A DNA stretch of 64,000 nt. Origin: Colletotrichum lupini (Eukaryota; Ascomycota; Sordariomycetes; Glomerellales; Glomerellaceae). Of this stretch, positions 48,753 to 59,894 are shown in pieces (position 1 is the first letter of the stretch; each line of letters starts with the position of its first letter). Where the stretch lies: contig NC_064679.1 of the NCBI RefSeq assembly GCF_023278565.1, positions 2,232,001 to 2,296,000 on the forward strand, in the 5' to 3' direction. The position numbers and the translations under genes were made by a program. The notes beneath the pieces are model-generated. The model saw only the letters and a list, made by a program, of their open reading frames with translations, ran no database searches and was not told the origin of the DNA.

Positions 48753-49662
48753 TTTTGAGGGTGAATGAGTGTGAACTGGAAAGGAGAGTCGCCCGAGATC
48801 AAAAGAAGATTGCGACAATGAAGCTCTGGAGAATATGAATTCGATTGAACCGAACAAGATGCAAAAGGCTGAAGATATTAAATAGCAGCTGAGGAAGAGC
48901 AGGCATGCTCATGAAGGCCAAACAATAGCACGCTGTGTTCCTTGAGGATCTTACGGATTTACAACCTAATTTCATATCTAGGTCTGTGGCGGCGATGGCG
49001 TTGATCAGTGTCGCACCAATCTGGCTGGTCGCATTGACTGTAGCGCTCCTTCAAGGGGCGAGAAGCCCAAAAGCATTTCTTTTGCGTATCACTACTGCAC
49101 TGAGGTGAGGTGGTCTAGGCCAGACGAAGGAAGCATAATTCCGATGCCTAAAGCTTCTCAGTCTGGCTTCCATATGAGTACAGCCTCATTCAACATTTCT
49201 ATGGGGTTTCTGTGGTTACCAACAACCACGGAAACGACTCAAACCTTGGAAAGGCTGTAAGTTCCAAAAAAAAAAAAAAAACAGTCTCCAACTTCTGCGA
49301 TCCTTCGAATAACCGGAAAGGGAGACCCTGCCTTGCACATGGCAACGGTGCACTTAGTGCGAGTCACAGGTATGCAGCGGCCTACATTTATCCTCATGAG
49401 TTCAAACAGAAAAGGACTTTGGTTGAGTATCGTTGAAAAGATTCTCCGTGACGTGAGCCACCAATCCACAGCCCCAGCGTGGTTGATAAGCTAAGCAGGT
49501 CATACCAGGCCCAAGAAAACAGGCCACATACAAATATTGCATACTCAGGTTCCCCTCACCGACTTGTTCAGTCCCGCATTTAATAGGTGGCTTATTGCAT
49601 GAGAACAATTGAGCTCACTCTCTCCTTTCGACCTTTGATTGCTCTGGCACATACTCTATGCA
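48753..49662. other. Intergenic between GDSL and GNAT genes
   Basis: A 0.9-kb divergent promoter region. It contains a run of 16 A at 49266-49281 and no supported gene. Confidence 0.5.
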
Positions 49663-50407
49663 ATGACCTCCATGACCGTTCTCCGAGATGTCTCACCTAC
49701 CCAACTAGACGAGCTGATCGAACTTGCGTGCCGCATTTGGGTTGATGATCCAGCTTTCTCGATGCTATTCACCAAGCATCACGACAACAGGATTGAGAAC
49801 GTTCGTGTGATATGGCGACTCATTCTCAGATATGAGATGGCAAAGGCTGGTACCATGATAACCGTCGCTAGGGACGTGTCCGAAGCCGGAGGGGGACAGT
49901 ATGTTGGCCTCGGCATTTGGCAACGACATGGCACGTCCGCGAAAGCAAAGTCGTGGCAGGTTAACAGCCTGCGCAAACGTTAGCCTCAACTCAGTTAAAC
50001 CGCAGAAATGTCTAACCCGCTAACTCTTGCCTCTAGGTCTCATGATGCTGCAAGTTGCTTTGGAATACTGGTATCGGCTCTTGGTCGGGTCTTTGCCGGC
50101 CAGCAAGGTCAAGGAGTTGATGTCTCAGCTGAACAAAGCCCAGAACATGTATCCAGCTGAACGATGGCGTCTATGTTGGCTTGGCGTATGTCCTGACGCT
50201 CGAGGTCGCGGTGTTGGGAGGGGACTGATTCAATGGGGGCTTGACCGTAGCGATGAAGAAGCTGTGCCCACGGTTCTAGAAGCTAGTAACGCGGGTGCTA
50301 TTTTGTACAGAAAATACGGCTTCAGGGAGATTGGGAGGCAGAGTTTTGATGACGGAAAGCATACACAGCCTATTATGCTTAGGGATGTAGTCGTGTCAAC
50401 TCCGTAG
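49663..50407 (+). CDS. GNAT-family N-acetyltransferase
   Basis: Two exons (49663-49978, 50037-50407) close in frame to 228 residues. The C-terminal half has the acetyl-CoA-binding motif A, WLGVCPDARGRGVGRGLIQW, followed by VLEASNAGAILYRKYGFREIGR, the usual GNAT end. The N-terminal MTVLRDVSPTQLDELIELACRIWVDDPAF and GQYVGLGIWQRHG are also typical of small fungal GNATs of the toxin-resistance or metabolite type. The exon 1 donor (GTTAGC) is weaker than the others; an alternative donor at GTTAAC about 20 bp upstream cannot be excluded but would break the frame unless another acceptor is used. Substrate unknown. Confidence 0.85.
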
Positions 50408-50674
50408 GTGTGGGCAGTGCCTCAATGCTATGTGTTTCCAAGTTAAAATTTAGAATCATCTCATCTAAACAGTGTCTACGGGGGAAATCGACGCAAAGGA
50501 TATAAAGGAATGAGGGAACACGAAGGATTAGGTATGTCCTGGTTCTCGAGTAGTGGAGTTGTGGGATGGAGATGCTCAAAATTGTGAAGTTGATCGAACT
50601 TAGTTGCATTTCGAGCCGAAAATCAACAACTCCACAGGAACTCGACGTCACCATCAGTCCAAATCGTGGATACC

Positions 50675-50770
50675 GGCCGGCTGGCGCAATGGTAGCGCAT
50701 CAGACTTCTATCTTCTCGTCTATGAAATATAGTCATCTGGGGGTTGTGGGTTCGAGCCCCACCTTGATCA
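50675..50770 (+). tRNA. Intron-containing tRNA-Arg(TCT)-like gene, acceptor stem mismatched
   Basis: The D arm (GCGC-AATGGTA-GCGC), anticodon arm (TCAGA, loop CTTCTA..A, TCTGG, anticodon TCT) and T arm (GTGGG-TTCGAGC-CCCAC) are intact, with a 24-nt intron at 50712-50735 after position 37. The acceptor stem is poor: GGCCGGC against CTTGATC gives two Watson-Crick pairs, three G-T pairs and two mismatches. The internal promoter boxes look normal. It may be a tRNA pseudogene or tRNA-derived sequence, and the identity depends on the intron placement. Confidence 0.55.
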
Positions 50771-50980
50771 TTCTTTTGCACTTGGAAGTGAGTGGTCAGG
50801 GTTTTTTGTTGCTTGTCATGTAAAAACATCGAGATCTTCGAACAGAATTTTTCATTTAGTGGGTTCCGGCGGCTCCGGGCGGGGGTCCCCGTGAATTGAA
50901 CCGGGGCGGAGCCGTCTCTGCAGGCTGTGGCTCGACATTAGTATCCCATCCGGTCCCGGCCAACGTAGTCGCCCAGGTCT

Positions 50981-51958
50981 TCAAGTCTGCCATTGCGGCT
51001 TGCGTTTCTCAATAAAGGATGCGATTCCCTCTTGGGCATCAGCACTCCCCGCATGAAGCGCCATGACTCGTCCGGCCCAACTCGCCGCATCCTCATAACC
51101 ATCACCTCCTCTTCCGTCAACATCGTCACCTTTGATGCCGAGCTGTGTCCAAAAGGCCCATTTACCGAGGGCCATCGGCTGACCCGCTGACCCCGCAAGT
51201 CTCTCCACCACCTCCGCAACGCGCCCTTCGAAGGCGGCAGCCGCCGTGTCCGTGGACTCTGCATGCTCGGGCGTCGGCACCACATCGACAGCACCTCGCA
51301 TGTCGTCAGCGGCGACCGCTTCGGCTGTGAGAAGAAGTCGGTAAGCTTGGCCTGGTGGTAGGCGCCGGGATACGGCCGTCACGGGGCTCGTGCACGGTAA
51401 TCCTATGCTCGCGCCGGGCAGCTGGAACTTGGTGGTAGACAGGGCGATTGGGTAATCGGTCGACAACGCGAGCTGGAGTCCGGCAGCCGTCGCGAGGCCA
51501 TGGATGGGACAGATGACGGGTGCCGGGCTCTGACGAATGAGAGACATGACTTCGGCGCAGAGAGCAAACGTGCGCTTCACCTCCACACGCGAGAGCGAGG
51601 CCAGTTGTTTGAGGTCACGACCCGACGAAAAGACTGGCCCCGGACTGCTTCGGAGGACGAGGACGTTCGGGAGCCCGGCTCGCTCTCGGTTCCATTCTGC
51701 GGCATCGACGAGCCAGCTGTATCCTGACGAGCTCCTGTCGCCCGAGTCAGACGATGAGCCTGCCTTCTCGAGCTCTCGCAAGATTGGGGGTCTAAAGGGA
51801 GGGAGCGTCAAAACTCTGCCGGATGATGGTGACGTGAGGTGCGCGAGTAGCTGCTTGCGGAGATCTTCTAGTATCTCCAGACTCAGGGCATTGCGCCTTG
51901 CTGGGTTTCGAAGACTTTCGCTGGAAGCTTTGGGAGCTGCATCGGAAATTCTAACCTC
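50981..51958 (-). CDS. Enoyl-CoA hydratase/isomerase-like protein (ECHDC3-like), 5' end unresolved
   Basis: The minus-strand frame is open from 51958 to the stop at 50981 (about 325 codons). It shows the crotonase fold: SLRNPARRNALSLEILEDLRKQL, GPVFSSGRDLKQLA (oxyanion region), PAPVICPIHGLATAAGLQLALSTDYPIA and FQLPGASIGLPCTSPVTAVSRR. This matches the ECHDC3-like branch, thought to be mitochondrial and lacking the usual catalytic glutamates. There is no ATG before the crotonase start in this frame; an in-frame TAA lies at 51959-51961, preceded in the same frame by an ATG at 52033. So either a first exon is spliced on near 51958, or the gene is broken at its start. A polar insert (about residues 200-260) contains much Gly and Asp. 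Confidence 0.75.
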   Translation of the reverse strand, partial: EVRISDAAPKASSESLRNPARRNALSLEILEDLRKQLLAHLTSPSSGRVLTLPPFRPPILRELEKAGSSSDSGDRSSSGYSWLVDAAEWNRERAGLPNVLVLRSSPGPVFSSGRDLKQLASLSRVEVKRTFALCAEVMSLIRQSPAPVICPIHGLATAAGLQLALSTDYPIALSTTKFQLPGASIGLPCTSPVTAVSRRLPPGQAYRLLLTAEAVAADDMRGAVDVVPTPEHAESTDTAAAAFEGRVAEVVERLAGSAGQPMALGKWAFWTQLGIKGDDVDGRGGDGYEDAASWAGRVMALHAGSADAQEGIASFIEKRKPQWQT

Positions 51959-51961
51959 TTA

Positions 51962-52437
51962 AATCAGCACCGGGCGGTAGTTTAAGAGGAGAGTTGATAG
52001 ATGCAAGGCAATTGCCGATGTGACAATCAGCATTCCTCTCATACAGGGTCTAGCCAACCCAGGTGGATGGAACGCGGGCAAGTAGAAATTCGCTTACCCC
52101 GCCAAGTTCAGACTCTCGCTCCCTCCATAGGCGAGTGGCATTTCACTCCTTGTCTCACCCGCCTCAAGAACAGCACATGTTTTTACGAGCAGTTTTTCTA
52201 GTTGCCGCCTTCTCCACTGCAACTGAAAACAACTTAATTGTAAGCGTATGTTCCGTATCCATAGATCGACCGCCGGCCCTTTCACGGCCAGAAATGTCCA
52301 GTTGAACTGGTTGCTTGGCAAGATCGCATGTGCTCCGGCAGGGCCGAGTCTTGACTTTTCTGCCTCCCAGTTCACGTGTTAATGGCCCGAATATCTGGCG
52401 CAGAGGATAAATCCCAACCAATAATGCGATTCATTAA
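51962..52437. other. Intergenic / unresolved 5' region of the enoyl-CoA-hydratase-like gene
   Basis: May contain the missing first exon (ATG at 52033, minus strand, frame MLIVTSAIALHLSTLLLNYR). The rest holds overlapping short frames without domains. Confidence 0.4.
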
Positions 52438-53352
52438 TTAATTATAGTCTACTTCGACTTCTTGTGACTTTTGGCGTATCTCCAATGTCAACTTCTCCGG
52501 AACCATGTGCCGTATCATGTGGTATACCACAGTTCCATTCCTCCTCGGGTCTGGAAATTCATGTCGAAGATCCAATTCGGGTGATTCAAAAGGGTCTTCG
52601 TAAAACACTCCACCAAGCTTCTGAATGACCCTGCACCGCTCTTCCATATTTCTCGCGTTCTTTATCCGACCAACTCCCATGCTGCGACTGTCTTCCTCAA
52701 AGACCCGGAGAACCCAAGCGCCGCCCGTGGATGGGTACCCGGCAATGACATGATCGCTTCGTCGAGACGTTATTGGGTAGTCGCCAAGTTTGGAATAATC
52801 TTCTAGTTCGCGGGGGTATTCGCTATCAAACCACACCGCACCGAGCATGCGCATCCTCAAACAGTGCGCATCTTCCTCCTCCTGGTCTTCTGATCTTAAT
52901 GTGGGTTCGAAACGGTCGAGCTGAAGGAATTCGAGGTCTACGCCAACGCAGTCGTCTAGGAAGAAAATCCCACCGTGGCTTGGCCATCCACGCACCGCCG
53001 TGCCGGATCTTATCCCGAACGAGGTTCTGTACTTTTTTTCCGGGGTTATCGCGTCCTTGAAGCCGCGGCAATAGGAGCAGCGAGAACAATTACCGCCATC
53101 GTCATCGTCGTAGCCGTCTGAAGATGGTATGATCGTCATGATTCGATAATACTCGACAGCCCAGGCTACTAGTCTGATAGTAACATAGAAGTAAGATGCA
53201 ATTGATATGGAGTACAATACTTGCGACGGTCTGAGCAATATTTGTAGAGGGGCAGTGAAAACATTCAAGGTCATTTTTCGCGAATGGCACTCCGGAGGCC
53301 GCAGGTTATCTCGGGAAATTGAAACTTTATTCCGCGAGGCCGAGTCGGTCAC
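52438..53352 (-). CDS. Uncharacterised GYP-repeat protein A (tandem paralogue)
   Basis: Intronless, 304 residues (or 278 from the second ATG at codon 27). One likely membrane helix lies at about 44-66, then an acidic stretch SDGYDDDDGG and a cysteine cluster CSRCSYC (89-95). Two related segments follow. Segment 1 is GWPSHGG (122-128) ... FLQLDRFEPTLRS ... EEEDAHCLRMRMLGAVWF. Segment 2 is IAGYPSTGGAWVL (203-215) ... RIKNARNMEERCRVIQKLGGVFY. The second gene of the pair (53991-54740) shares both segments. I do not recognise a named family and assign no function. The membrane helix suggests an endomembrane or surface location with the repeat part on one side. Confidence 0.75.
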   Translation of the reverse strand: MTDSASRNKVSISRDNLRPPECHSRKMTLNVFTAPLQILLRPSQVLYSISIASYFYVTIRLVAWAVEYYRIMTIIPSSDGYDDDDGGNCSRCSYCRGFKDAITPEKKYRTSFGIRSGTAVRGWPSHGGIFFLDDCVGVDLEFLQLDRFEPTLRSEDQEEEDAHCLRMRMLGAVWFDSEYPRELEDYSKLGDYPITSRRSDHVIAGYPSTGGAWVLRVFEEDSRSMGVGRIKNARNMEERCRVIQKLGGVFYEDPFESPELDLRHEFPDPRRNGTVVYHMIRHMVPEKLTLEIRQKSQEVEVDYN

Positions 53353-53990
53353 TTCCCTAGTTTTCTAGTAAACCGCCGACTGATGCCTATTTCGCCGAGA
53401 AATGCAGCCAACTCCCGCTTTGTTGGCTGCCTGGATAGGAGATTACTTGCTTATGCCTGCAGCCTGGCCCAGAAGCATGGCATGGTCTGTTGGTTGCTGC
53501 CTTAGTCATTCAAACTCCCCGACAACAATGACAGGAAGTGTGTCGCAGCAGATGGTTTGATAAAAATAGAGCTTGGTCTTTCTATTGCACAGAGCTTTCT
53601 ATCTATATTACCACAGTGTCCTTGAAACTTTATACACGTGTTGCACAAATGCGGTAGGCAAAGCCCTTGGAATTTGAAATGCTACGATACCTACCCCTTC
53701 CCCGGATGGGTGCTTCATCACTGTGTTGTCAACAGTCTGGGAGTCTACCTGGCCAGTGGCAGCTACTTACTCAGCGGCGGGGGAAAGATCTCACCCGGTC
53801 ATGGTGACACGATCGGGGGATATCTGCTTGACAAGCCGCCATGTGTCTCAACCACAGAACTTAATTTCTCAAAACAGGCAAATGGCTAGGCCAAACTCAA
53901 ACAACGCAGATTCACGAAACTCCTACTCCGTTCAGCACATACTGCCATACCGCATGATACAGCATGTGCTATTCACCCTGACCTATAGAT
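53353..53990. other. Spacer between the two GYP-repeat paralogues
   Basis: About 640 bp; plus-strand frames at 53638-54130 overlap the coding strand of the second paralogue at their end and have no domain. Contains the promoter of gene A, at its left end. Confidence 0.45.
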
Positions 53991-54740
53991 CTAGTGTACG
54001 CCCAGTATCCTACCAACGAGCTCTGGAACCTCATCGGCCTCTTTGTAGAATTTCCCGCCGCAATTTTCGATCACCTGGCACCGTTCCTCCATGTGCCTCG
54101 CATTGTGAATTCTCGCAGCTCCAGCGTTAGCAGCCTCTGCCCTGGTGGTCTTCAGCAGCCAGAGACCACCCGCTGCTGGATAGCCAGCAATGACAACAGC
54201 ATCTTCCCACGTGGAATTCCCAAAAGACTGGTTGACCAGATAATGCGTCAGGCTCTTCCACCAGTTTGGCCCAAGCTTCATCATCCTTGCGCAGTGCGCA
54301 TCCTCCTCTTCCGGATCTCCTGACCTGAATGAGCGCTCGAAGCGGCTCAAGCCCAAGAAGTCGAGTTCCACACCGTCGCACTTCAGCGTATAACATCCCC
54401 CGGTGCTCGGGTATCCATAGACTGTGGTCCAGTGACCCACGCCGAAGGCTGTACGGCGATTGAGGAGTAGGCGTCCTGCGTCGTTGAAAGCGGCGACGAG
54501 GCGTTCTTCGCGTCTCAGTGCTTTACGAACTTGGTGCTCTGCTCGTCTTTCCACGCATCGACAACGTCTTTGGCCATGTCCGGCTTCCAATGCTGACGAC
54601 AGTGCTTCGGGCGGCATGGTCACTGCCGGCCGGCTAGGCGGTTCGGCTCGGGAAGACATGTGCGCTGAGAGTAAAACCATGGCAGTGTAGAATACAATGG
54701 CAGCGGTGGCGTAGAGGGTGTGAGACATTGTTTTGGGCAT
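53991..54740 (-). CDS. Uncharacterised GYP-repeat protein B (tandem paralogue)
   Basis: Intronless, 249 residues. An N-terminal hydrophobic helix (about 9-27) is followed by an Arg-rich stretch (57-84). The two repeat segments are YGYPSTGGCYTLKC (108-121) with FLGLSRFERSFRS and EEEDAHCARMMKLGPNWW, and IAGYPAAGGLWLLK (185-198) with RIHNARHMEERCQVIENCGG. Order and spacing match protein A, so the two genes are tandem duplicates on the same strand that have diverged in the N-terminal half. No catalytic motif is recognised. The conserved Cys in EEDAHC and MEERC and the Gly-Gly turns are the best candidates for structural or functional residues. Confidence 0.75.
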   Translation of the reverse strand: MPKTMSHTLYATAAIVFYTAMVLLSAHMSSRAEPPSRPAVTMPPEALSSALEAGHGQRRCRCVERRAEHQVRKALRREERLVAAFNDAGRLLLNRRTAFGVGHWTTVYGYPSTGGCYTLKCDGVELDFLGLSRFERSFRSGDPEEEDAHCARMMKLGPNWWKSLTHYLVNQSFGNSTWEDAVVIAGYPAAGGLWLLKTTRAEAANAGAARIHNARHMEERCQVIENCGGKFYKEADEVPELVGRILGVH

Positions 54741-55574
54741 AACTCGGTCGCTCGTCGGGCAGAATACACGGCCTCCCCTCTAGGTATCAAGACCGAGGTG
54801 TTCTTGGCGGCGGGGAAGCCTGAGGGCATTGACAGTGTGCTACTTGCACTCAGCCCAGGGTTGCCGGCGGCATGCTTAAAGTAAGTTTAATATAGTGCGT
54901 CAGATATACAGCATGAAAGTGTGAAATCAGCAACCTAGTCTTGACGATGATGCCGCGTTCTATATGGCTGCCTTCAAAGCGTCGGAGACTCCCGAGTCAA
55001 TGCAATCATGGTGGCCTAATTGACGACGTTGAATTTGTCCTCTCATACTTGGCAGATCAGGCACCCAAAGTAACTGAATATCCGCTTGAACACTACGAAA
55101 AAAGGATGTAAATTACTCGATGTCGTCAATGGAACGACACGTAAGCTGTTGCTGCCTAGTTGCCAATCCTGAGACCGACATGAGCTATTGCAGCCTACCT
55201 AGTAACAAGAGGAGTGTCGCTTTTGTGCAATGGTTAATGCAGACTACCTTATTGTGAAACATAGGCAGAGGCATCGGTTTTATTTGATGATATGTGTTTC
55301 GTAAGTAAACTTTCTTGCACCCTGATTGACGCAATAAGTTGAACCCGTGTATACGGTGAAAGCTGAGTTACAGCAGTGAACGACGAACAAATACTTCATG
55401 CAATGCTTTTCCAACCAGTGCCACCCAGATTTGAGAAAACAATACGCTTATCCATGAGGGGGAATCATATGTTCGATACAAGGCCGTTTTCATAAAGAGG
55501 TCCGGTGGCTACATGTAGGTGCGTTCTCCTCAGGAACGTTGCCCAGCCATTCCATGACCAGAACAAGAATGCAA
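54741..55574. other. Intergenic between paralogue B and membrane-protein gene
   Basis: About 830 bp with no open frame of note on either strand. Confidence 0.5.
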
Positions 55575-57195
55575 CTATGGCTCGTGGTCGTCGTACGACT
55601 TTCGTCGTTGATCAAATATTTCAGTGAAGGTCACAACTTCTTTTTCGCCCAGCTCTATTGATGGTGGCGGCGGGGCTGGGGTAGGAGCAACTTCGACATT
55701 GGATATTGGAGTAGCTTTGCCGCTAGAGTTGATCCAATGAATGACAAATGCGGTGAAGAGAACTACCCAAATTTTAGAGTCTGATCAAAGTTGCAGAACG
55801 GCTCTGGCGAGGAGGGAAGACGAAGCGGGAAGGTAGGGAGTAAACTTACTGTCCGTATTGCAACAGGTGAGACAAAGCCAAACTATCTCGCCTTCCAGAG
55901 CGACCAACACTGATAGGTTGCTAGAAGAGATCGATGTTAGCCCAATCAAGAATTTCATGCTTTCACATCATTTATCGCTTCTTACGCAATGCTAATGGCC
56001 AATGTGCCGATAACACCGGCAAACGTTCGTAATGCGAGTCTCCGTAGCCTTACGTTGGGCGGAACTCGAGAGAAATGAAGGGTATTCTCATGCATGGTCC
56101 ATGGCTTCATCATCGATATTTGAATCGAGTGTAATCCTAATGACCCGGTGTCAGAGCTTGTCCAGATTCAGAGAGACTGAGAAGCCACATGACTTACTCA
56201 TTAGTGGAAACAAGAACAGAGACGTCAGATACACGTTGACAACAGCGTCAAAGAAAATGACGGGCAACAGGATGGTGCGTTCCAGTCCGATACTGCAGAC
56301 ATCATTTTCCTTGTCGTACCGAGACCCTCGACTAGCAGAGCAACAGGTGTTAGTGTATGTTTCGGGGACAGAGCATGAGAATACTTACGAGACAAAGTTG
56401 AACGTTGCTATAATGCCGTATACAGCTAATGGCAATCGGTCAGGGATGTTGGCGACTGGGCTCGGAACATGGACATACCCAGCATGACAAACGCATTGAA
56501 TACATACAATTTGGACTTGAGACGAGACTTGGTAGTGCCTCGGATAACATGCTGGTCAAGGCGTTAGCCGTGATTGAGATCGGGGGTTATTTGGGGTATA
56601 GTTTTACCGCTTTATCAACCATGAAAAGGTAGACGAGCTGATTGAAGAGTCAGATTGGCCAAGATTCAACGATTGGGATTGAAGCCTGGAGGACCAGTAA
56701 ACGTACGGCCTGTGACGGATTTAGCAATGATACCAACGACGGACTTGATTTACAACTTACTTTAATTACGACGTAGGCAGTCAGACACAGTATGCCCGCA
56801 GCTGAACATGGTATGAAATCCATGCGAAGCTCAGCCAGAAATAAAAGCTGGAAGACCCATGATCCGAAGACGAAAAGGCACGAGAAGAGGTAGGTGAATA
56901 ACACAACTGCGACATGTTCTTTTAGCCCAAAAGGTTCCAGACTCTTTTCGAAATGTCACCCCTTACGCCATCTTGTCCATGGCAACGGACGCCAGTCTTT
57001 AATCGCGGACCACTGGTGACCTTGAAAGCCATTAGATCTTGTCGATAACCTAGCAGCAACGATTCCCTCACGAAGTAGGTATGCCAGGAGGCAAGACGAT
57101 ATAGGTGCGATAATGAGGCTGATGATCTGCTCGGGGCGGATCTCGTGTTTCGGGCTGCTCGACGTCTCGATGACTGTGGAGTCGATGTCGTCCAT
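55575..57195 (-). CDS. Multi-pass membrane protein, fungal family of unknown function
   Basis: At least nine exons on the minus strand. Seven 3' exons are phase-checked: 56608-56637, 56479-56551, 56389-56425, 56198-56331, 55986-56136, 55850-55920, 55575-55780. Before them lies an exon ending at 56761, with KEHVAVVLFTYLFSCLFVFG and a first exon starting at ATG 57195 (MDDIDSTVIETSSSPKHEIR); their junction near 56950-57050 is not settled. Conserved-looking stretches are VIRGTTKSRLKSKLYVFNAF, GIIATFNFVSRGSRYDKEND, CSIGLERTILLPVIFFDAVV and NVYLTSLFLFPL. About seven hydrophobic helices are visible, and the C-terminal tail is Pro-rich (PTPAPPPPS). I associate the pattern with fungal integral membrane proteins of no known function. 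Plus-strand frames here are shadows. Confidence 0.72.
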
Positions 57196-57279
57196 CTCGA
57201 AGAGGGGATTCGCCAAAGGAGTGTCACGGTGGAGGAGGACCTCTGACCTCTTGTCGATGCCGGTGTCCTTCAATATCAA

Positions 57280-59687
57280 CGCTGGGTGACATGTGCTGAA
57301 TGATGAGATCCTGAGATCAATGGGCCATGGAACGTATCAGCTGGCGTGCCTTGGTATAAGTAGATTTCGGATTGACGAAGGTCAGATGCGGCCGAGTGCA
57401 CATGTAGGGAGGCTTAAGGTTTGAGGCGTTGCTAATGGGCTCCTGTGCAGTAGGGTTGGACTGCCATTCGTGGATTAGGTTCTGAAGGAAGCCTTACGAC
57501 GGTGTTATGACTCGCTTTTGGGTTTGGGCTACTTCAGTCGAATATTCAGTCTGGCCTGTCGATGGTATTTTTTCAGATGAGCTTACCGCTTTGCTGGCAC
57601 CGTCATCCTCGTAACTTTCCCAAGAAAGTGGCCATCAGACTGGAGGAGCTCACAGTAGAGATCTTGTGGCAGCCAAAGCCAAGACATTCGGGTATGAGCT
57701 CTTCTACAGTGCTGCCATAGCGCAAACCGGCGCGCATGGTGTCCGGCATCTACCTTAACCGCGAATAATGAGTATCCGCAGCGGTCGAAGTCCAGAGTGT
57801 TTCCTCACATCCGGACATTGCTGGAGGCCGTCGCTTGAATTATTCGCCGCAGCCAGCAAATGCAGCATACTTGAGACGATCGTCACTCCAAGGGGCTAAA
57901 CTTCGCAGGGTACGGTAGCAAGCTGCAGAAGGACCGCCTAAAGCCTTTGGAGAAACTAGTAATAACGAACAGCTCCTAATGTTTCGTCTTGTATCCTCAC
58001 CAGAAAGATTCTCGCGAGGAATTCAGCGATGCCTGCCGAGCAGAGTGCGTGGCACCCCCATCCCACACTTGTATGGTTTCCATCTCCCCTAGCAGCCCGT
58101 TTCTGTACACCAGGGGAAACTTTAAGCCCCAAACGGGATCATTCAAAGAGACAGTAACGGGCCTAAGCTCTGCAGTGGAGAAGTTGCGAGCCAATCGAGT
58201 GTTTGGACTGCTTGTGAGGAGTGAGTGTCATAGCTCCTATTAGCGGCGATTGATACATCAACCCGATGTAGTTCTGGATCTAAATCCATGGCATGCGGCC
58301 CGTACGTGAGTTTCTCGGTCCCTCATCTGTGGAGGCGTCAACATCCCACATAAGCCTTGGAATAATCGTATTCCAGTCCCTTTGTGTGCAACAGTAGTAT
58401 CTCGTGGGAGATACTAGGAACGTCCCTGATTCCCCTGCGTGGTGACATGCGCTACGATAACCGTAAGCTCCGGTTGCTCCGCTCAGTATTCCCTACCAAA
58501 TAATCTAGCCTTCATTTGCGGTCTACGGAGCGGGCCTCTGGGACAAATTCGAGCCCTTATTCATTGCCAAAGACACAACAGTCTGAAAACGTGTGTCTGT
58601 TGTTCTGCATTCAAATACTTCGTTTTGATAGCATAAGTGCGTAAGTAGGCGTCAGTCCCTCGACGGGTCAGCCGGCACTGTGCCGCCGGGGTTCTGGCCG
58701 CATGGCTTTTTGTGGCTGGTTTGGCTTCAACGGTTCTGCTGACCGGGCAGACAATATCGTGATGCACGAGGTGCTACTGCGCGTCCTGCCCGTTGTTATG
58801 CGTCGTCGGCACGTTTTCAGGTGCAGGCAGAGATGTAACACACTAGGTATACGAAAAATGGCAGGTTTCCTCGCGAGGGCTCCCTCACCCGTATGCATCG
58901 TACCACTCGACACCGAAAGGTCCAACTTCTAGAACGTAGAAGATTTGCTACCATGAGAGACGGGGAACCGCTGCACGTTTTCGTTTTTCATCGAGTTTTG
59001 ACATCCCAGAAATTTGGTACACCACAAGCAGAGTCTCAGTACAAAGCTCAAGACGAAGCTTTCCATGATGGAAGCGCCGACAAGACTGGGCAATCAATGA
59101 AACGGTCTAAAAACCGGCACACGGCCTCCGGAGCGTGGTCCAGCAACGCATCAAGTTGTAGAGCATTTTCTTCAGGTGGCAGCTGCACCAAACTCAGCCT
59201 CGGCCTGAGTCCTGGGTTCTCCCGACTTTCTCGAACTCTAGTTCGGATTCTCCCGACGGGTCGGAGTCACTTACCCTTGCCGTGGGAGGGGCACTGGGGG
59301 ATCGGAGGAGAGGGGACACAAAGAACTGCTGTCTTGGCGTCCGGGGCACCCCCACATCGGCACCCAACCTTGGTGAGTCGGGCTCCTGGGCAGTTGATTC
59401 GGTTTCGCACCTGGTACTGAGCGCCGCATGCTCTAGGATTTGGTCTGTTTAGGCTCTTGCGGACCTTTCCTAGGGCTGAGGATCACTTCAGGCCGGCAGC
59501 AGGCCAGTCCGCGGTCAGAACCAGACTCTCCACAGACCCTTTGGACACTTTACTTACCCTTTTGAGAATACGTATGCGGTAGCTCATTGGTGGGAGTAAA
59601 TTGCCGTACCGATTCTGTTTTGTATAGTAGTGATAGAGGTAGAGTCGACTTGGTGTCTGGAACGTGCTCTTTTCACTGATAATGTGT
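57280..59687. other. Gene-poor left flank of the second Copia element
   Basis: About 2.4 kb of normal composition. Frames such as 58893-59420 (plus) and 58561-58767 (minus) have no domain, no plausible splice pattern and overlap each other. Nothing is supported. Confidence 0.5.
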
Positions 59688-59692
59688 GGGCA

Positions 59693-59894
59693 TGTCGGAT
59701 TAGAAGTCCAATTCGACCGCGGCATACAGCCGACTGCGCAGGGGCTAATTAGGGGCCCTATTTATAATTATCGTAGCCAGCCTAACTTATAATTAGAACC
59801 TCCTTTTTATACCTACGCAAATATTTATATAGTTTAATTAATCTCTTCGTTAACTACGGTTCGAACTAACTACCCTATAATAAGGATATTAATA
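59693..59894 (+). repeat. 5' LTR of the second Copia element
   Basis: Starts TGTCGGATTAGAAGTCC and ends at AATA (59891-59894, CA mutated to TA). Complementary along its length to the LTRs of the element at 6477-13894. The outer half keeps CpA/TpG, the inner half is AT-rich. Confidence 0.88.

Noticed and set aside
56032..56487. 151-residue plus-strand frame
   Set aside because: Antisense to three phase-matched exons of the multi-pass membrane protein.
58893..59420. 175-residue plus-strand frame before the second Copia element
   Set aside because: Low-complexity Ser/Arg/Gly composition, no domain, no neighbouring exon; likely chance.
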